From the NCBI RefSeq assembly GCF_013401435.1, contig NZ_JACBGN010000025.1, positions 1 to 46,406 of the forward strand: a stretch of DNA of 46,406 bases, read 5' to 3'. Both the position numbers and the translations under genes were made by a program. The notes beneath the pieces were generated by a model. That model was not told where the DNA came from and searched no databases. It worked only from the letters and a program-made list of their open reading frames with translations. This DNA is from Streptomyces sp. BR123 (GTDB lineage Bacteria > Actinomycetota > Actinomycetes > Streptomycetales > Streptomycetaceae). This document shows, in pieces, positions 23,546-33,909 of this stretch. Every line of letters starts with the position of its first letter. The first letter of the stretch is position 1.

Positions 23546-23616
23546 AACCTTCGCTGAGAATATCGAGCTGCCACCAGCCTTCGCCGAGAATGCTCAACCT
23601 TCGCTGCGAGGGATCA
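23546..23616 (-). repeat. Right terminal inverted repeat with sub-repeats
   Basis: The terminal repeat proper is 23586-23616. Three sub-repeats are visible on the plus strand: AACCTTCGCTGAGAAT at 23546, AGCCTTCGCCGAGAAT at 23576 and AACCTTCGCTGCGAGG at 23596, spaced 30 and 20 bases apart. This array resembles multiple transposase (TnsB-type) binding sites at a Tn7-like end. Confidence 0.75.
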
Positions 23617-23658
23617 GCCATGCCGTGCATGTACCAGGACGCGCCGATGCACTAGGGT

Positions 23659-23676
23659 TATCTCGACATCGAGATA
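23659..23676. promoter_or_regulatory. 18-bp palindrome upstream of acnA (TamR-like operator)
   Basis: TATCTCGACATCGAGATA has perfect 8-bp arms around a 2-base centre, 134 bases before the acnA start. MarR-family regulators of the TamR type, which control aconitase genes in S. coelicolor, bind palindromes of this size and form. The match to TamR is from memory and needs comparison with the published sites. It lies 43 bases outside the relic transposon, so the operator was left intact. Confidence 0.55.
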
Positions 23677-23716
23677 TCTGCCGAAGGCGTACCGCAGCCG
23701 CCCCTGCTGGTAAGGA

Positions 23717-23740
23717 TTACCTAACTTAGCCTTACCTTAG
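23717..23740. promoter_or_regulatory. Iron-box-like site upstream of acnA
   Basis: The AT-rich stretch contains CTTAGCCTTACCTTAG. It resembles the DmdR/IdeR iron box (consensus TTAGGTTAGGCTAACCTAA), with about two thirds of the right-hand positions matching. Aconitase contains an iron-sulfur cluster, so iron control would make sense. The site also overlaps the likely promoter region, 70-93 bases before the start. The match is imperfect. Confidence 0.45.
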
Positions 23741-26524
<2,784 letters not shown>

Positions 26525-26550
26525 CCACAGCGACGGACCCAGGCTCCACC

Positions 26551-26587
26551 GAAGGGCCGTATCCCCGCCACGGGGGTACGGCCCTTC
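26551..26587 (+). terminator. Terminator after acnA
   Basis: Stem GAAGGGCCGTATCCCC (26551-26566) paired with GGGGGTACGGCCCTTC (26572-26587), with one G-T pair and a 5-base loop, starting 27 bases after the acnA stop. The rest of the roughly 300-base gap to ngcE holds the DasR-like site. Confidence 0.88.
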
Positions 26588-26679
26588 GGCCGTCCGGGGG
26601 CAGGGCCAGGTTTCGGCGAGGTCTCAACTCGGAAAAGCTGCCAGACATGGCTGCGCATGATCTTGCTCACATGAACGAA

Positions 26680-26695
26680 AGTGGACTATACCTGT
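26680..26695. promoter_or_regulatory. DasR-like element (dre) upstream of ngcE
   Basis: AGTGGACTATACCTGT matches the dre consensus A(C/G)TGGTCTAGACCA(C/G)T at about 12 of 16 positions and lies 136 bases before the ngcE start. DasR is the GntR-family regulator of N-acetylglucosamine and chitin use in Streptomyces, so its presence before an N-acetylglucosamine transporter fits. Binding is inferred. Confidence 0.55.
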
Positions 26696-26830
26696 GCGCG
26701 TCCGGCTCGCCGCGGCCGTGCGGCGCCGGACGGGGGGATGGGCGGGGAGGCTGCGGCAGCGTCCGCGCGTGCCACAACCGCCTTGAATCCCGGCCTCCTT
26801 CACACTTCGGACGAAGGCGAGGACAAGAGC

Positions 26831-28255
26831 ATGGGATCCACTGGCGAGGGCCCGGCCCGCCGCGATCTGATCAAGCGTTTGGCCGCACTCGGACTGGTCT
26901 CGGTGCCGGCGATGGGCTTCCTGTCCGGCTGCGCCTCCGGCGGCGACGCCTCGGCGAACGGCCCCGCCAAAGGGCCCGTCACCAAGGAGAACCCTTTCGG
27001 CGTAGGCAAGGGCGGCAAGCTCGACGTCGTCATCTTCAAGGGCGGCTTCGGCGACGACTACGCGAAGTCCTGGGAGGCCACCTTCGACAAGAAGTGGGGC
27101 ACCACCAGCTCCCACCTGGGCACCCAGGAGATCGCCGCCAAGCTCCAGCCCCGCTTCAACGTCGGCAACCCGCCGGACGTCGTGGACGACGCCGGCGCCC
27201 AGCAGATCAAGATCGACGTACTGGCCAAGGGCGGCCAGCTCACCGACCTCACCCAGCTCCTCGACGCCCCCTCGCTCGACGACCCGAACCGCCGGATCCG
27301 TGACGTCCTGATCCCCGGCACCGTCGAACAGGGCACCCAGGGAGGCAAGTTCGTCGCCCTCAACTACGTCTACACGGTCTACGGCTTCTGGTACTCGGGC
27401 AAGCTCTTCAAGGACAAGGGCTGGGCCGCGCCGAAGACCTGGGACCAGTTCCTCGACATCTGCACCAAGGCCCGGGACGCCGGCCTCGGCGGCCTCGCCC
27501 ACCAGGGCAAGTACCCGTACTACATCAACGTCGTCATCATGGACCTGATCGCCAAGAAGGGCGGTCTGGAGGCCGTGAAAGCCATCGACAACCTGGAGCC
27601 GGGCGCCTTCGAGGGCAATCCGGCCGCCCTCGCCGCCGTCGAGGCGGTCTACGAGGTCGTCGAGAAGGGCCTGCTCATGGCCGGCACGAACGGGCTGACC
27701 CACACCGAGGCCCAGACCGCCTGGAACCAGTACAGGGCGGCCTTCGTCCCCTCCGGCTCCTGGCTGGAGAACGAGCAGCTCAAGCAGACCCCGGACGACT
27801 TCGACATGAAGTTCCTGCCGGTGCCGGTCCTCGCCGACAGCAAGCTGCCCGTCGAGGCCATCCGGGCAGGCGCCGGCGAGCCCTTCATCGTCCCCGAGAA
27901 GGCCGCCAACAAGGCCGGCGGCCTGGAGTTCCTGCGGTCGATGCTGTCACGCGAATGGTCCACCCTCTTCGCCCGGCAGGCGAACTCCCTCACCGTCGTC
28001 AAGGACGGCGTCGACCCGGCCGTCACGCTGCGGCCGGGCACCCAGTCGGCCGTCGAGGCCGTCAAGGCCGCCGGTACGCACACCTTCAACTACCTGTACC
28101 CCGACTGGTACAGCGAAATGGACACCGAGATCCAGAACGCGTCCAATGAGCTGATGGCCAAACGCATCCAGCCGAAGGAGTGGATCAAGCGGGCCCAGGC
28201 CGCGGTGGACAAGGCCGCCAAGGACCCGAACGCGAAGAACAACCGCCGCAGCTGA
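26831..28255 (+). CDS. ngcE: N-acetylglucosamine/chitobiose ABC transporter, substrate-binding lipoprotein
   Basis: A 474-residue extracellular binding protein. The N-terminus ARRDLIKRLAALGLVSVP is a Tat-type signal, followed by the lipobox LSGC with Cys34. The mature part is a family 1 sugar-binding protein (LDVVIFKGGFGDDYAKSWEA, NPPDVVDDAGAQQ, YYINVVIMDLIAKKGG). It strongly resembles NgcE of S. olivaceoviridis, which binds GlcNAc and N,N'-diacetylchitobiose. It forms an operon with two permease genes 25 and 12 bases apart. No ATPase gene is present; in Streptomyces the shared ATPase MsiK usually serves such systems. Start ATG 26831 with AGGA upstream; a longer frame lacks a signal. Confidence 0.93.
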   Translation: MGSTGEGPARRDLIKRLAALGLVSVPAMGFLSGCASGGDASANGPAKGPVTKENPFGVGKGGKLDVVIFKGGFGDDYAKSWEATFDKKWGTTSSHLGTQEIAAKLQPRFNVGNPPDVVDDAGAQQIKIDVLAKGGQLTDLTQLLDAPSLDDPNRRIRDVLIPGTVEQGTQGGKFVALNYVYTVYGFWYSGKLFKDKGWAAPKTWDQFLDICTKARDAGLGGLAHQGKYPYYINVVIMDLIAKKGGLEAVKAIDNLEPGAFEGNPAALAAVEAVYEVVEKGLLMAGTNGLTHTEAQTAWNQYRAAFVPSGSWLENEQLKQTPDDFDMKFLPVPVLADSKLPVEAIRAGAGEPFIVPEKAANKAGGLEFLRSMLSREWSTLFARQANSLTVVKDGVDPAVTLRPGTQSAVEAVKAAGTHTFNYLYPDWYSEMDTEIQNASNELMAKRIQPKEWIKRAQAAVDKAAKDPNAKNNRRS

Positions 28256-28280
28256 CGCCACCGACGGACGGACGGACACC

Positions 28281-29225
28281 ATGAGCCACGTAGCCAGAGG
28301 GCGGGGGCGGGCCGGCTTCATCAGCGGCTTCCTCTTCCTGCCGCTCGCGCTGTACCTGACCTTCGTCATCTGGCCGTACGTCCAGACCTTCGGCTACTCC
28401 TTCACCGACTGGTCCGGCCAGTCGCCCACCTTCGGCTTCGTCGGCTGGGACAACTACACGGCCCTGCTGCAGGACGAGGTCTTCCTCGGCGCCCTCTGGC
28501 ACAACCTGCTGCTCCTGCTGCTCGTCCCGGCCCTCACCATCCTGCTGGCCCTCTTCTTCGCCTTCATGGTGAACGCGGGAGGGCGCAGCGGGGCCGGCGG
28601 GGTGCGGGGCGTGCGCGGCTCGTCCGTGTACAAGATCGTCTACTTCTTCCCGCAGGTCCTCTCCCTCGCCATCCTCGCCGTCCTCTTCGGCGCGGTGTAC
28701 CGCAGCGACGAGGGCGGCCTGCTCAACGGCCTCCTGGTCGGGCTGGGACTGGTCGACCCGGCCCACCCCGTCGAATGGCTCAACGAGCCCGACCTGGTGC
28801 TGTGGTGCCTGCTGTCCGTGGTCGTCTGGCACGGGGTCGGCTTCTACCTCGTGCTCTTCTCGGCGGCCATGCAGTCCGTGCCCAGGGACATCTACGAGGC
28901 CGCCCTGCTCGACGGCGCGGGGCGCGCCCAGACCTTCCTGAAGGTCACGCTCCCCCTGCTGTGGGACGCCGTGCAGACCTCCGCCGTCTACCTCGGCATC
29001 GCCGCCATGGACATGTTCGTCCTGGTCTCGACGATGACCTCCGGTCAGTTCGGCGGCGGGCCCGACCACCACAGCGAGGTCATGGCCACGGTGCTGATGC
29101 GCAACTTCCTGTACTTCGGCAAGAGCGGCTACGCCTGCGCCATGGGCGTGGTCATGCTCCTGCTGACCCTGGTCCTCTCCGTCGTCACGCTGCGCGCGAC
29201 CCGCCGCGAGCGCATCGAGTTCTGA
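28281..29225 (+). CDS. ngcF: N-acetylglucosamine/chitobiose ABC transporter permease
   Basis: A 314-residue inner-membrane permease with about six hydrophobic segments. The ATPase-docking EAA loop is clear: IYEAALLDGAGRAQTFLKVT. The N-terminal arginine-rich stretch before the first segment is typical of MalF-type subunits. It pairs with the next gene to form the translocation pore for the NgcE-bound sugar. Confidence 0.93.
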   Translation: MSHVARGRGRAGFISGFLFLPLALYLTFVIWPYVQTFGYSFTDWSGQSPTFGFVGWDNYTALLQDEVFLGALWHNLLLLLLVPALTILLALFFAFMVNAGGRSGAGGVRGVRGSSVYKIVYFFPQVLSLAILAVLFGAVYRSDEGGLLNGLLVGLGLVDPAHPVEWLNEPDLVLWCLLSVVVWHGVGFYLVLFSAAMQSVPRDIYEAALLDGAGRAQTFLKVTLPLLWDAVQTSAVYLGIAAMDMFVLVSTMTSGQFGGGPDHHSEVMATVLMRNFLYFGKSGYACAMGVVMLLLTLVLSVVTLRATRRERIEF

Positions 29226-29237
29226 GCGGGAGCCCCG

Positions 29238-30161
29238 ATGACCACTGTGATCAAGGCGCCCGGTGAGCGCTCGGACGAGCGGGCCGGCGGCGCCGGGCCG
29301 GAGCAGGGCTCCGGCGGCGGCTCCGACGGCATGGCGCTGAACGTCTTCTCGCACGGCTTCCTGGCCCTGTGGGCGGTGCTGATCGTCCTGCCGCTGGTCT
29401 GGCTGGCGCTCGGGTCGTTCAAGACAGACTCCGAGATCGGCGGCTCTGCCCTCAGCCGGCCCTCCAACTGGCACCTCGACGCCTTCTCCCGGGCCTGGGA
29501 CAAGGGCATCGGCGACTACTTCGCCCACACGCTGATCGTCATGGCCTTCTCGGTGCCGCTGACGATGCTGCTCGGTTCGATGGCCGCGTACGTGCTGGCC
29601 CGCTACCCCTTCCCGGGCAACCGGGTCGTCTACTACTTCTTCGTCAGCGGGGCCATGTTCCCCGTCTTCCTGGCGCTCGTCCCGCTGTTCTTCATGGTCA
29701 AGCGCCTCGACCTGCTCAACACCCACCAGGGCCTGATCCTGGTCTACGTCGCCTACTCGATGCCGTTCACGGTCTTCTTCATGCACTCGTTCTTCCGCAC
29801 GCTGCCGACGGCCGTGCACGAGGCGGCGGTGATCGACGGGGCCTCCGACACCCGGATCTTCTTCCGGGTGATGCTGCCGATGGCCAAGCCGGGCCTGATC
29901 AGCGTCGGGATCTTCAACGTACTGGGCCAGTGGAACCAGTACATCCTGCCGTCCGTGCTGATGCAGCCGCAGACCGGATCGGACCCGGAGCGCTACATGC
30001 TCACCCAGGGCCTGATCCAGCTCCAGTACCAGATGGGCTACGAGACGGACCTGCCGGTGCTCTTCGCCGGTGTGACCATCGCCATGGTCCCGATGCTCGT
30101 GGTGTACCTGTCCTTCCAGCGCCAGATCCAGGCCGGCCTGACCTCCTCCACCCTCAAGTAG
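29238..30161 (+). CDS. ngcG: N-acetylglucosamine/chitobiose ABC transporter permease
   Basis: A 307-residue MalG-type permease. After a 30-residue hydrophilic N-terminus rich in Gly and Glu come six hydrophobic segments. The EAA loop reads VHEAAVIDGASDTRIFFRVM, followed by LPMAKPGL. It starts 12 bases after ngcF and ends the operon; no terminator is obvious directly after it. Confidence 0.93.
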   Translation: MTTVIKAPGERSDERAGGAGPEQGSGGGSDGMALNVFSHGFLALWAVLIVLPLVWLALGSFKTDSEIGGSALSRPSNWHLDAFSRAWDKGIGDYFAHTLIVMAFSVPLTMLLGSMAAYVLARYPFPGNRVVYYFFVSGAMFPVFLALVPLFFMVKRLDLLNTHQGLILVYVAYSMPFTVFFMHSFFRTLPTAVHEAAVIDGASDTRIFFRVMLPMAKPGLISVGIFNVLGQWNQYILPSVLMQPQTGSDPERYMLTQGLIQLQYQMGYETDLPVLFAGVTIAMVPMLVVYLSFQRQIQAGLTSSTLK

Positions 30162-30292
30162 CACATGAGGCCGTCACAGCACGATCTAGAAGGATGTCTC
30201 TCATACTTATGACCGATAAGGGCAGAATCGTGCTGTGTCCGCCTCTTGACGTGTGGATGCCCAAGAGCTCGACTTAGGGTTCACAAGTTGGA

Positions 30293-30308
30293 GAGACGCC
30301 GGCGTCTC
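30293..30308. promoter_or_regulatory. 16-bp perfect palindrome upstream of ROK gene
   Basis: GAGACGCCGGCGTCTC is a perfect palindrome, 74 bases before the ROK start. ROK repressors often control themselves and neighbouring sugar genes, so this may be the operator; it could also help end the ngc transcript. Inferred only. Confidence 0.4.
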
Positions 30309-30322
30309 GGAGACTCCAGTCC

Positions 30323-30358
30323 GCGATGGCCGGCCGGGGGGCGACGGCCGGCCGTCGC
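30323..30358 (+). terminator. Hairpin in leader of ROK gene
   Basis: Stem GCGATGGCCGGCCG (30323-30336) with CGGCCGGCCGTCGC (30345-30358), 14 bp with one G-T pair and an 8-base loop. It ends 23 bases before the ROK start. It is either a late terminator of ngcEFG or an attenuator that limits regulator expression. Confidence 0.55.
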
Positions 30359-30381
30359 TTATGGGCAGGAGTGGATGAGTC

Positions 30382-31584
30382 GTGCAGACTCCCGGATCGC
30401 AGTCTTCACTGCACCGTGCGAATCTCGAGCGGGTCGTGCGGGCGGTGCGGCTCGCGGGTTCGCTGACCCAGGCGGAGATCGCCCGGTCCACCGGACTGTC
30501 GGCGGCCACGGTCTCCAACATCGTCCGCGAACTCAAGGACGGCGGGACCGTCGAGGTCACGGACACCTCGTCCGGCGGCCGCAGGGCGCGCAGCGTCTCC
30601 CTCAGCGGCGACGCGGGCATCGTGATCGGCGTGGACTTCGGCCACACCCACCTGCGGGTGGCGGTGGGCAACCTGGCCCACCGGGTGCTGGCCGAGGAGT
30701 CCGCCCCGATGGACGTGGACGCGTCCTGGGCGGACGGCTTCGACCGGGCGGAAGCGCTGGTCGGACAGCTGATCGCGAGTATCGGGGTGGGCCTGGAGAA
30801 GGTCATCGGCGTGGGCCTGGGCGTGCCCGGACCGATCGACGTGGAGTCCGGGACGCTCGGCTCCACCGCGATCCTGCCGGGCTGGGCCGGGATCAACCCC
30901 CGCCAGGAGCTCTCCCAGCGCCTCGGCGTGCCCGTGTACGTGGACAACGACGCCAACCTCGGCGCCCTCGGCGAGCTGGTGTGGGGGAGCGGCCGCGGGG
31001 TGAAGGACCTGGCGTACATCAAGGTGGCCAGCGGCGTCGGTGCCGGCCTGGTGATAAACGGGCAGATCTACCGGGGGCCCGGCGGCACGGCCGGGGAGAT
31101 CGGGCACATCACGCTGGACGAGTCGGGCCCGGTCTGCCGCTGCGGCAACCGCGGCTGCCTGGAGACCTTCGCCGCCGCCCGCTACGTCCTGCCGCTGCTC
31201 CAGGGCACGCACGGGCCCGGACTCACCATGGAGCGGGTCGTGGAACTGGCCCGGGAGGGCGACCCCGGATGCCGCCGGGTCATCGCCGACGTGGGCCGCC
31301 ACGTGGGCAGTGGTGTCGCGAACCTCTGCAACGTCCTGAACCCGAGCCGGGTCGTCCTCGGAGGTTCCCTGGCCGATGCCGGCGAGCTGGTCCTGGCCCC
31401 CATACGCGAGTCCGTGGGACGGTACGCGATCCCCAGCGCGGCGCGTCAACTCTCCGTTCTCACGGGCTCGTTGGGCAGTCGTGCCGAGGTGCTGGGGGCG
31501 CTGGCCCTGGTGCTCAGCGAGATGGGTGATTCAACCCTTCTGGCCGATTCGTCGTCGCTGAAGCTCTTGCCTTCAGTTAGATAA
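30382..31584 (+). CDS. ROK family transcriptional regulator
   Basis: A 400-residue repressor-type ROK protein. An N-terminal winged helix-turn-helix lies at about 20-65 (LTQAEIARSTGLSAATVSNI). The sugar-kinase-like fold follows: GVDFGHTHLRVAVGN, GLGVPGPID, YVDNDANLGALGE, and the ROK zinc motif CRCGNRGCLE at about 251-260. The start is GTG 30382 with AGGAG upstream. It stands between ngcEFG and the xylose-type transporter, and could sense the sugar of either. Position favours the downstream xylFGH-like operon, as with XylR-type ROK proteins. Confidence 0.92.
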   Translation: MQTPGSQSSLHRANLERVVRAVRLAGSLTQAEIARSTGLSAATVSNIVRELKDGGTVEVTDTSSGGRRARSVSLSGDAGIVIGVDFGHTHLRVAVGNLAHRVLAEESAPMDVDASWADGFDRAEALVGQLIASIGVGLEKVIGVGLGVPGPIDVESGTLGSTAILPGWAGINPRQELSQRLGVPVYVDNDANLGALGELVWGSGRGVKDLAYIKVASGVGAGLVINGQIYRGPGGTAGEIGHITLDESGPVCRCGNRGCLETFAAARYVLPLLQGTHGPGLTMERVVELAREGDPGCRRVIADVGRHVGSGVANLCNVLNPSRVVLGGSLADAGELVLAPIRESVGRYAIPSAARQLSVLTGSLGSRAEVLGALALVLSEMGDSTLLADSSSLKLLPSVR

Positions 31585-31636
31585 CGGATGGCACCGTTGT
31601 CATCTCGTTAAGGATTCACTCCTTGACGACAAACTC

Positions 31637-31670
31637 GCGGCCGAGGTTGACTCCATCACACCTCGGCCGC
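31637..31670 (+). promoter_or_regulatory. Leader hairpin before xylF
   Basis: GCGGCCGAGGT (31637-31647) pairs perfectly with ACCTCGGCCGC (31660-31670) around a 12-base loop, ending 32 bases before the xylF start. It could stabilise or attenuate the transporter message, or end the ROK transcript. Confidence 0.5.
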
Positions 31671-31702
31671 ACCGTCGCGGCCTCGTCAGGGAGGTTCAGG
31701 AA

Positions 31703-32824
31703 ATGAACACGCGTATGCGTAGAGCCGCCGTAGTCGTCGCTGCGGGCGCCATGGCCGTGTCCCTCGCGGCCTGTGGCAGCGCCAAGGAGGCCGGCGAGAA
31801 GCCGAAGCAGTCCGGCACCTCCGCCGCCGCCGCGGGCGGCGCGATCAAGGTCGGTCTGCTCCTGCCCGAGAACCAGACCGCGCGCTACGAGAAGTTCGAC
31901 AAGCCGCTCATCGAGAAGAAGGTCGCCGAGCTCACCGGCGGCAAGGGCGAGGTGGTCTACGCCAACGCCAAGCAGGACGCGACCACGCAGAACTCCCAGG
32001 TCGACACGATGATCACCAACAAGGTGAACGTCCTGATCGTCGACGCGGTCGACTCCAAGGCCATCGCCGGCGCGGTCAAGAAGGCCAAGGAGGCCGGCAT
32101 CCCGGTCGTCTCCTACGACCGCCTCGCCGAGGGCCCGATCGACGCCTACACCTCCTTCGACAACGAAGAGGTCGGCAAGGTCCAGGGCAAGGCGCTGCTG
32201 GAGGCCCTGGGCGACAAGGCCAAGAACGGCGACATCGTGATGATGAACGGGTCGGTCACCGACCCGAACGCCGCCCTCTTCAAGAAGGGTGCCCACTCCG
32301 TCCTCGACGGCAAGGTGAACGTCGGCAAGGAGTACGACACCAAGGAGTGGAAGCCGGAGAACGCCAACACCAACATGGCGGGCGCGATCTCGGCGCTCGG
32401 CAAGGACAAGATCATCGGCGTCTACTCCGCCAACGACGGCATGGCCGGCGGCATCATCACGGCCCTGAAGGCGGCCGGCATGGACCCGCTGCCCCCGGTC
32501 ACGGGCCAGGACGCGGAGCTCGCGGGCGTGCAGCGCATCGTCGCGGGTGAGCAGTTCATGAGCGTCTACAAGCCGTACGCCCCCGAGGCCGAGGCCGCCG
32601 CGAAGATGGCCGTCGCCCTCGCCAAGGGCGAGAAGCTGGACGGCCTGACCACCTCCACGGTCGACAGCCCCACCACGAAGGGCGTCCCCTCCCTCCTGGT
32701 CCCGGTCGTCTCGCTCACCAAGAACAACATCAAGGACACTGTCATCAAGGACGGTGTCTACACGGCCGACGAGATCTGCACCGAGAAGTACGCGGCCGCC
32801 TGCGCTGCCCTCGGCCTGAAGTAG
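31703..32824 (+). CDS. xylF: Xylose-type sugar ABC transporter substrate-binding lipoprotein
   Basis: A 373-residue periplasmic-binding-type protein. Signal peptide with lipobox LAAC, Cys24. The mature part is of the ribose/xylose type: IKVGLLLPENQTARYEKFDK, NVLIVDAVDSKAIAGAVKKA, GIPVVSYDRLAEG, GVYSANDGMAGG. PVTGQDAELAGVQRIVAGEQ matches XylF proteins best. The start has GGAGG upstream. The ATPase and permease genes follow after a 305-base gap with a hairpin. The precise sugar is inferred from family likeness. Confidence 0.88.
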   Translation: MNTRMRRAAVVVAAGAMAVSLAACGSAKEAGEKPKQSGTSAAAAGGAIKVGLLLPENQTARYEKFDKPLIEKKVAELTGGKGEVVYANAKQDATTQNSQVDTMITNKVNVLIVDAVDSKAIAGAVKKAKEAGIPVVSYDRLAEGPIDAYTSFDNEEVGKVQGKALLEALGDKAKNGDIVMMNGSVTDPNAALFKKGAHSVLDGKVNVGKEYDTKEWKPENANTNMAGAISALGKDKIIGVYSANDGMAGGIITALKAAGMDPLPPVTGQDAELAGVQRIVAGEQFMSVYKPYAPEAEAAAKMAVALAKGEKLDGLTTSTVDSPTTKGVPSLLVPVVSLTKNNIKDTVIKDGVYTADEICTEKYAAACAALGLK

Positions 32825-33129
32825 GCCGCAGCGGCCTCCGCGATCCACGAGATCCACGAAGGCCGTCCGCAGTCCGCACCGGCCCACCCGGGCCGGCCGC
32901 GGCCCCGCACGGACCTCCCGGCCGTGCGAGGCCCCAGCGTCCCGCCGGCCGGGGGCCCGCTCCGCGGCCTCCGGTCCACCGGGACCCCCGCGCCTGCCCG
33001 GCGCCCCGCCCACTCACCCCCGCCAACGGCGGGACGCCGGGCAGAAACGATTTCCCACCCCACCCCACCCCGCTCCTGCACTTACTGCACGACATCCCCG
33101 CCGGTCAGGCGGCGAAGGAGATGGTTCAT
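32825..33129 (+). terminator. Intercistronic region with hairpin between xylF and xylG
   Basis: In this 305-base gap, GGCCCCGCACGG (32901-32912) pairs with CCGTGCGAGGCC (32922-32933), with one mismatch and a 9-base loop. Such hairpins keep binding-protein message more abundant than permease and ATPase message. The rest is C-rich with no gene. AAGGAG at 33115-33120 is the xylG ribosome binding site. Confidence 0.6.
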
Positions 33130-33909
33130 GTGACCGCTGCGCCCGTGCTGGCGTTGCGAGGGGTCTCGAAGCGGTTCGGCGCCGTCCAGGCGCTCACCGA
33201 CGTAGACCTCGAGATCCACTCCGGCGAGGTGGTCGCCCTCGTCGGCGACAACGGCGCCGGCAAGTCCACGCTCGTCAAGACGATCGCCGGCGTGCACCCC
33301 ATCGATGACGGCGTCATCGAGTGGGAGGGCAAGCCGGTCACGATCACCAAGCCCCACGACGCCCAGAACCTGGGCATCGCGACGGTCTACCAGGACCTCG
33401 CGCTGTGCGACAACATCGACGTCGTCGGCAACCTCTTCCTGGGCCGCGAGCTCAAGCGCCGCGGTGTCCTCGACGAGGTGGAGATGGAGCGCCGCGCCCG
33501 CGAACTCCTGACCACCCTGTCCATCCGGATCCCCAGCGTCCGGATCCCCATCGCCTCGCTCTCCGGCGGTCAGCGCCAGACGGTGGCGATCGCCCGTTCG
33601 ATGCTCGGCGAGCCCCAGCTCGTCATCCTCGACGAGCCGACCGCCGCCCTCGGCGTCGAGCAGACCGCGCAGGTCCTCGACCTGGTGGAGCGGCTGCGCG
33701 AGCGCGGCCACGCGGTCATCCTCATCAGCCACAACATGGCCGATGTGAAGGCCGTCGCCGACCGCGTGGCAGTCCTGCGGCTGGGCCGCAACAACGGTGT
33801 CTTCAAGGTCGCCGACACCTCGCAGGAAGAGATCATCTCCGCCATCACGGGCGCCACGGACAACGCCGTGACCCGCCGGGCGGCCCGCACCGGGGAGGCT
33901 CGCAAGTGA
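33130..33909 (+). CDS. xylG: Sugar ABC transporter ATP-binding protein (single domain)
   Basis: A 259-residue ATPase: Walker A GDNGAGKST (about 39-47), Q-loop VYQDLALCDNIDV, signature LSGGQRQT, Walker B LVILDEPTA, switch His in LISHNMADV. I take GTG 33130, with AAGGAG 9 bases upstream; an ATG at 33121 abuts the same site and is unlikely. The E. coli XylG/RbsA proteins have two fused ATPase domains (about 500 residues). This one has a single domain, so a homodimer must power the transporter. It overlaps the permease gene by 4 bases. Confidence 0.92.
   Translation: MTAAPVLALRGVSKRFGAVQALTDVDLEIHSGEVVALVGDNGAGKSTLVKTIAGVHPIDDGVIEWEGKPVTITKPHDAQNLGIATVYQDLALCDNIDVVGNLFLGRELKRRGVLDEVEMERRARELLTTLSIRIPSVRIPIASLSGGQRQTVAIARSMLGEPQLVILDEPTAALGVEQTAQVLDLVERLRERGHAVILISHNMADVKAVADRVAVLRLGRNNGVFKVADTSQEEIISAITGATDNAVTRRAARTGEARK

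Larger units (their letters stand above)
14359..23616. mobile_element. Relic Tn7-like (heteromeric-transposase) element, 9.26 kb
   Basis: The two ends are inverted repeats of 31 bp with 28 matches; both contain GAAGGTTGAGCATTCTC. Outside them lie GCCAC (14354-14358) and GCCAT (23617-23621), a 5-bp duplication with one change; 5 bp is the Tn7 value. Each end carries further copies of a sub-repeat around AACCTTCGCTGAGAAT, like transposase-binding sites. Just inside the right end is a TnsA-like gene fragment reading inward, the Tn7 arrangement. TnsB, TnsC and TniQ are absent, so the element cannot move by itself. Cargo: an arylsulfotransferase-like lipoprotein, GPP34, lipid kinase, DUF308 and AI-2E family genes, with an IS5-type insertion inside. 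It separates murA2/hydrolase/lectin from acnA. The Tn7-like assignment is inference from these features. Confidence 0.65.

Noticed and set aside
33121..33909. ATG at 33121 as start of xylG
   Set aside because: It abuts the AAGGAG ribosome site with no spacing. The GTG at 33130 has normal spacing.
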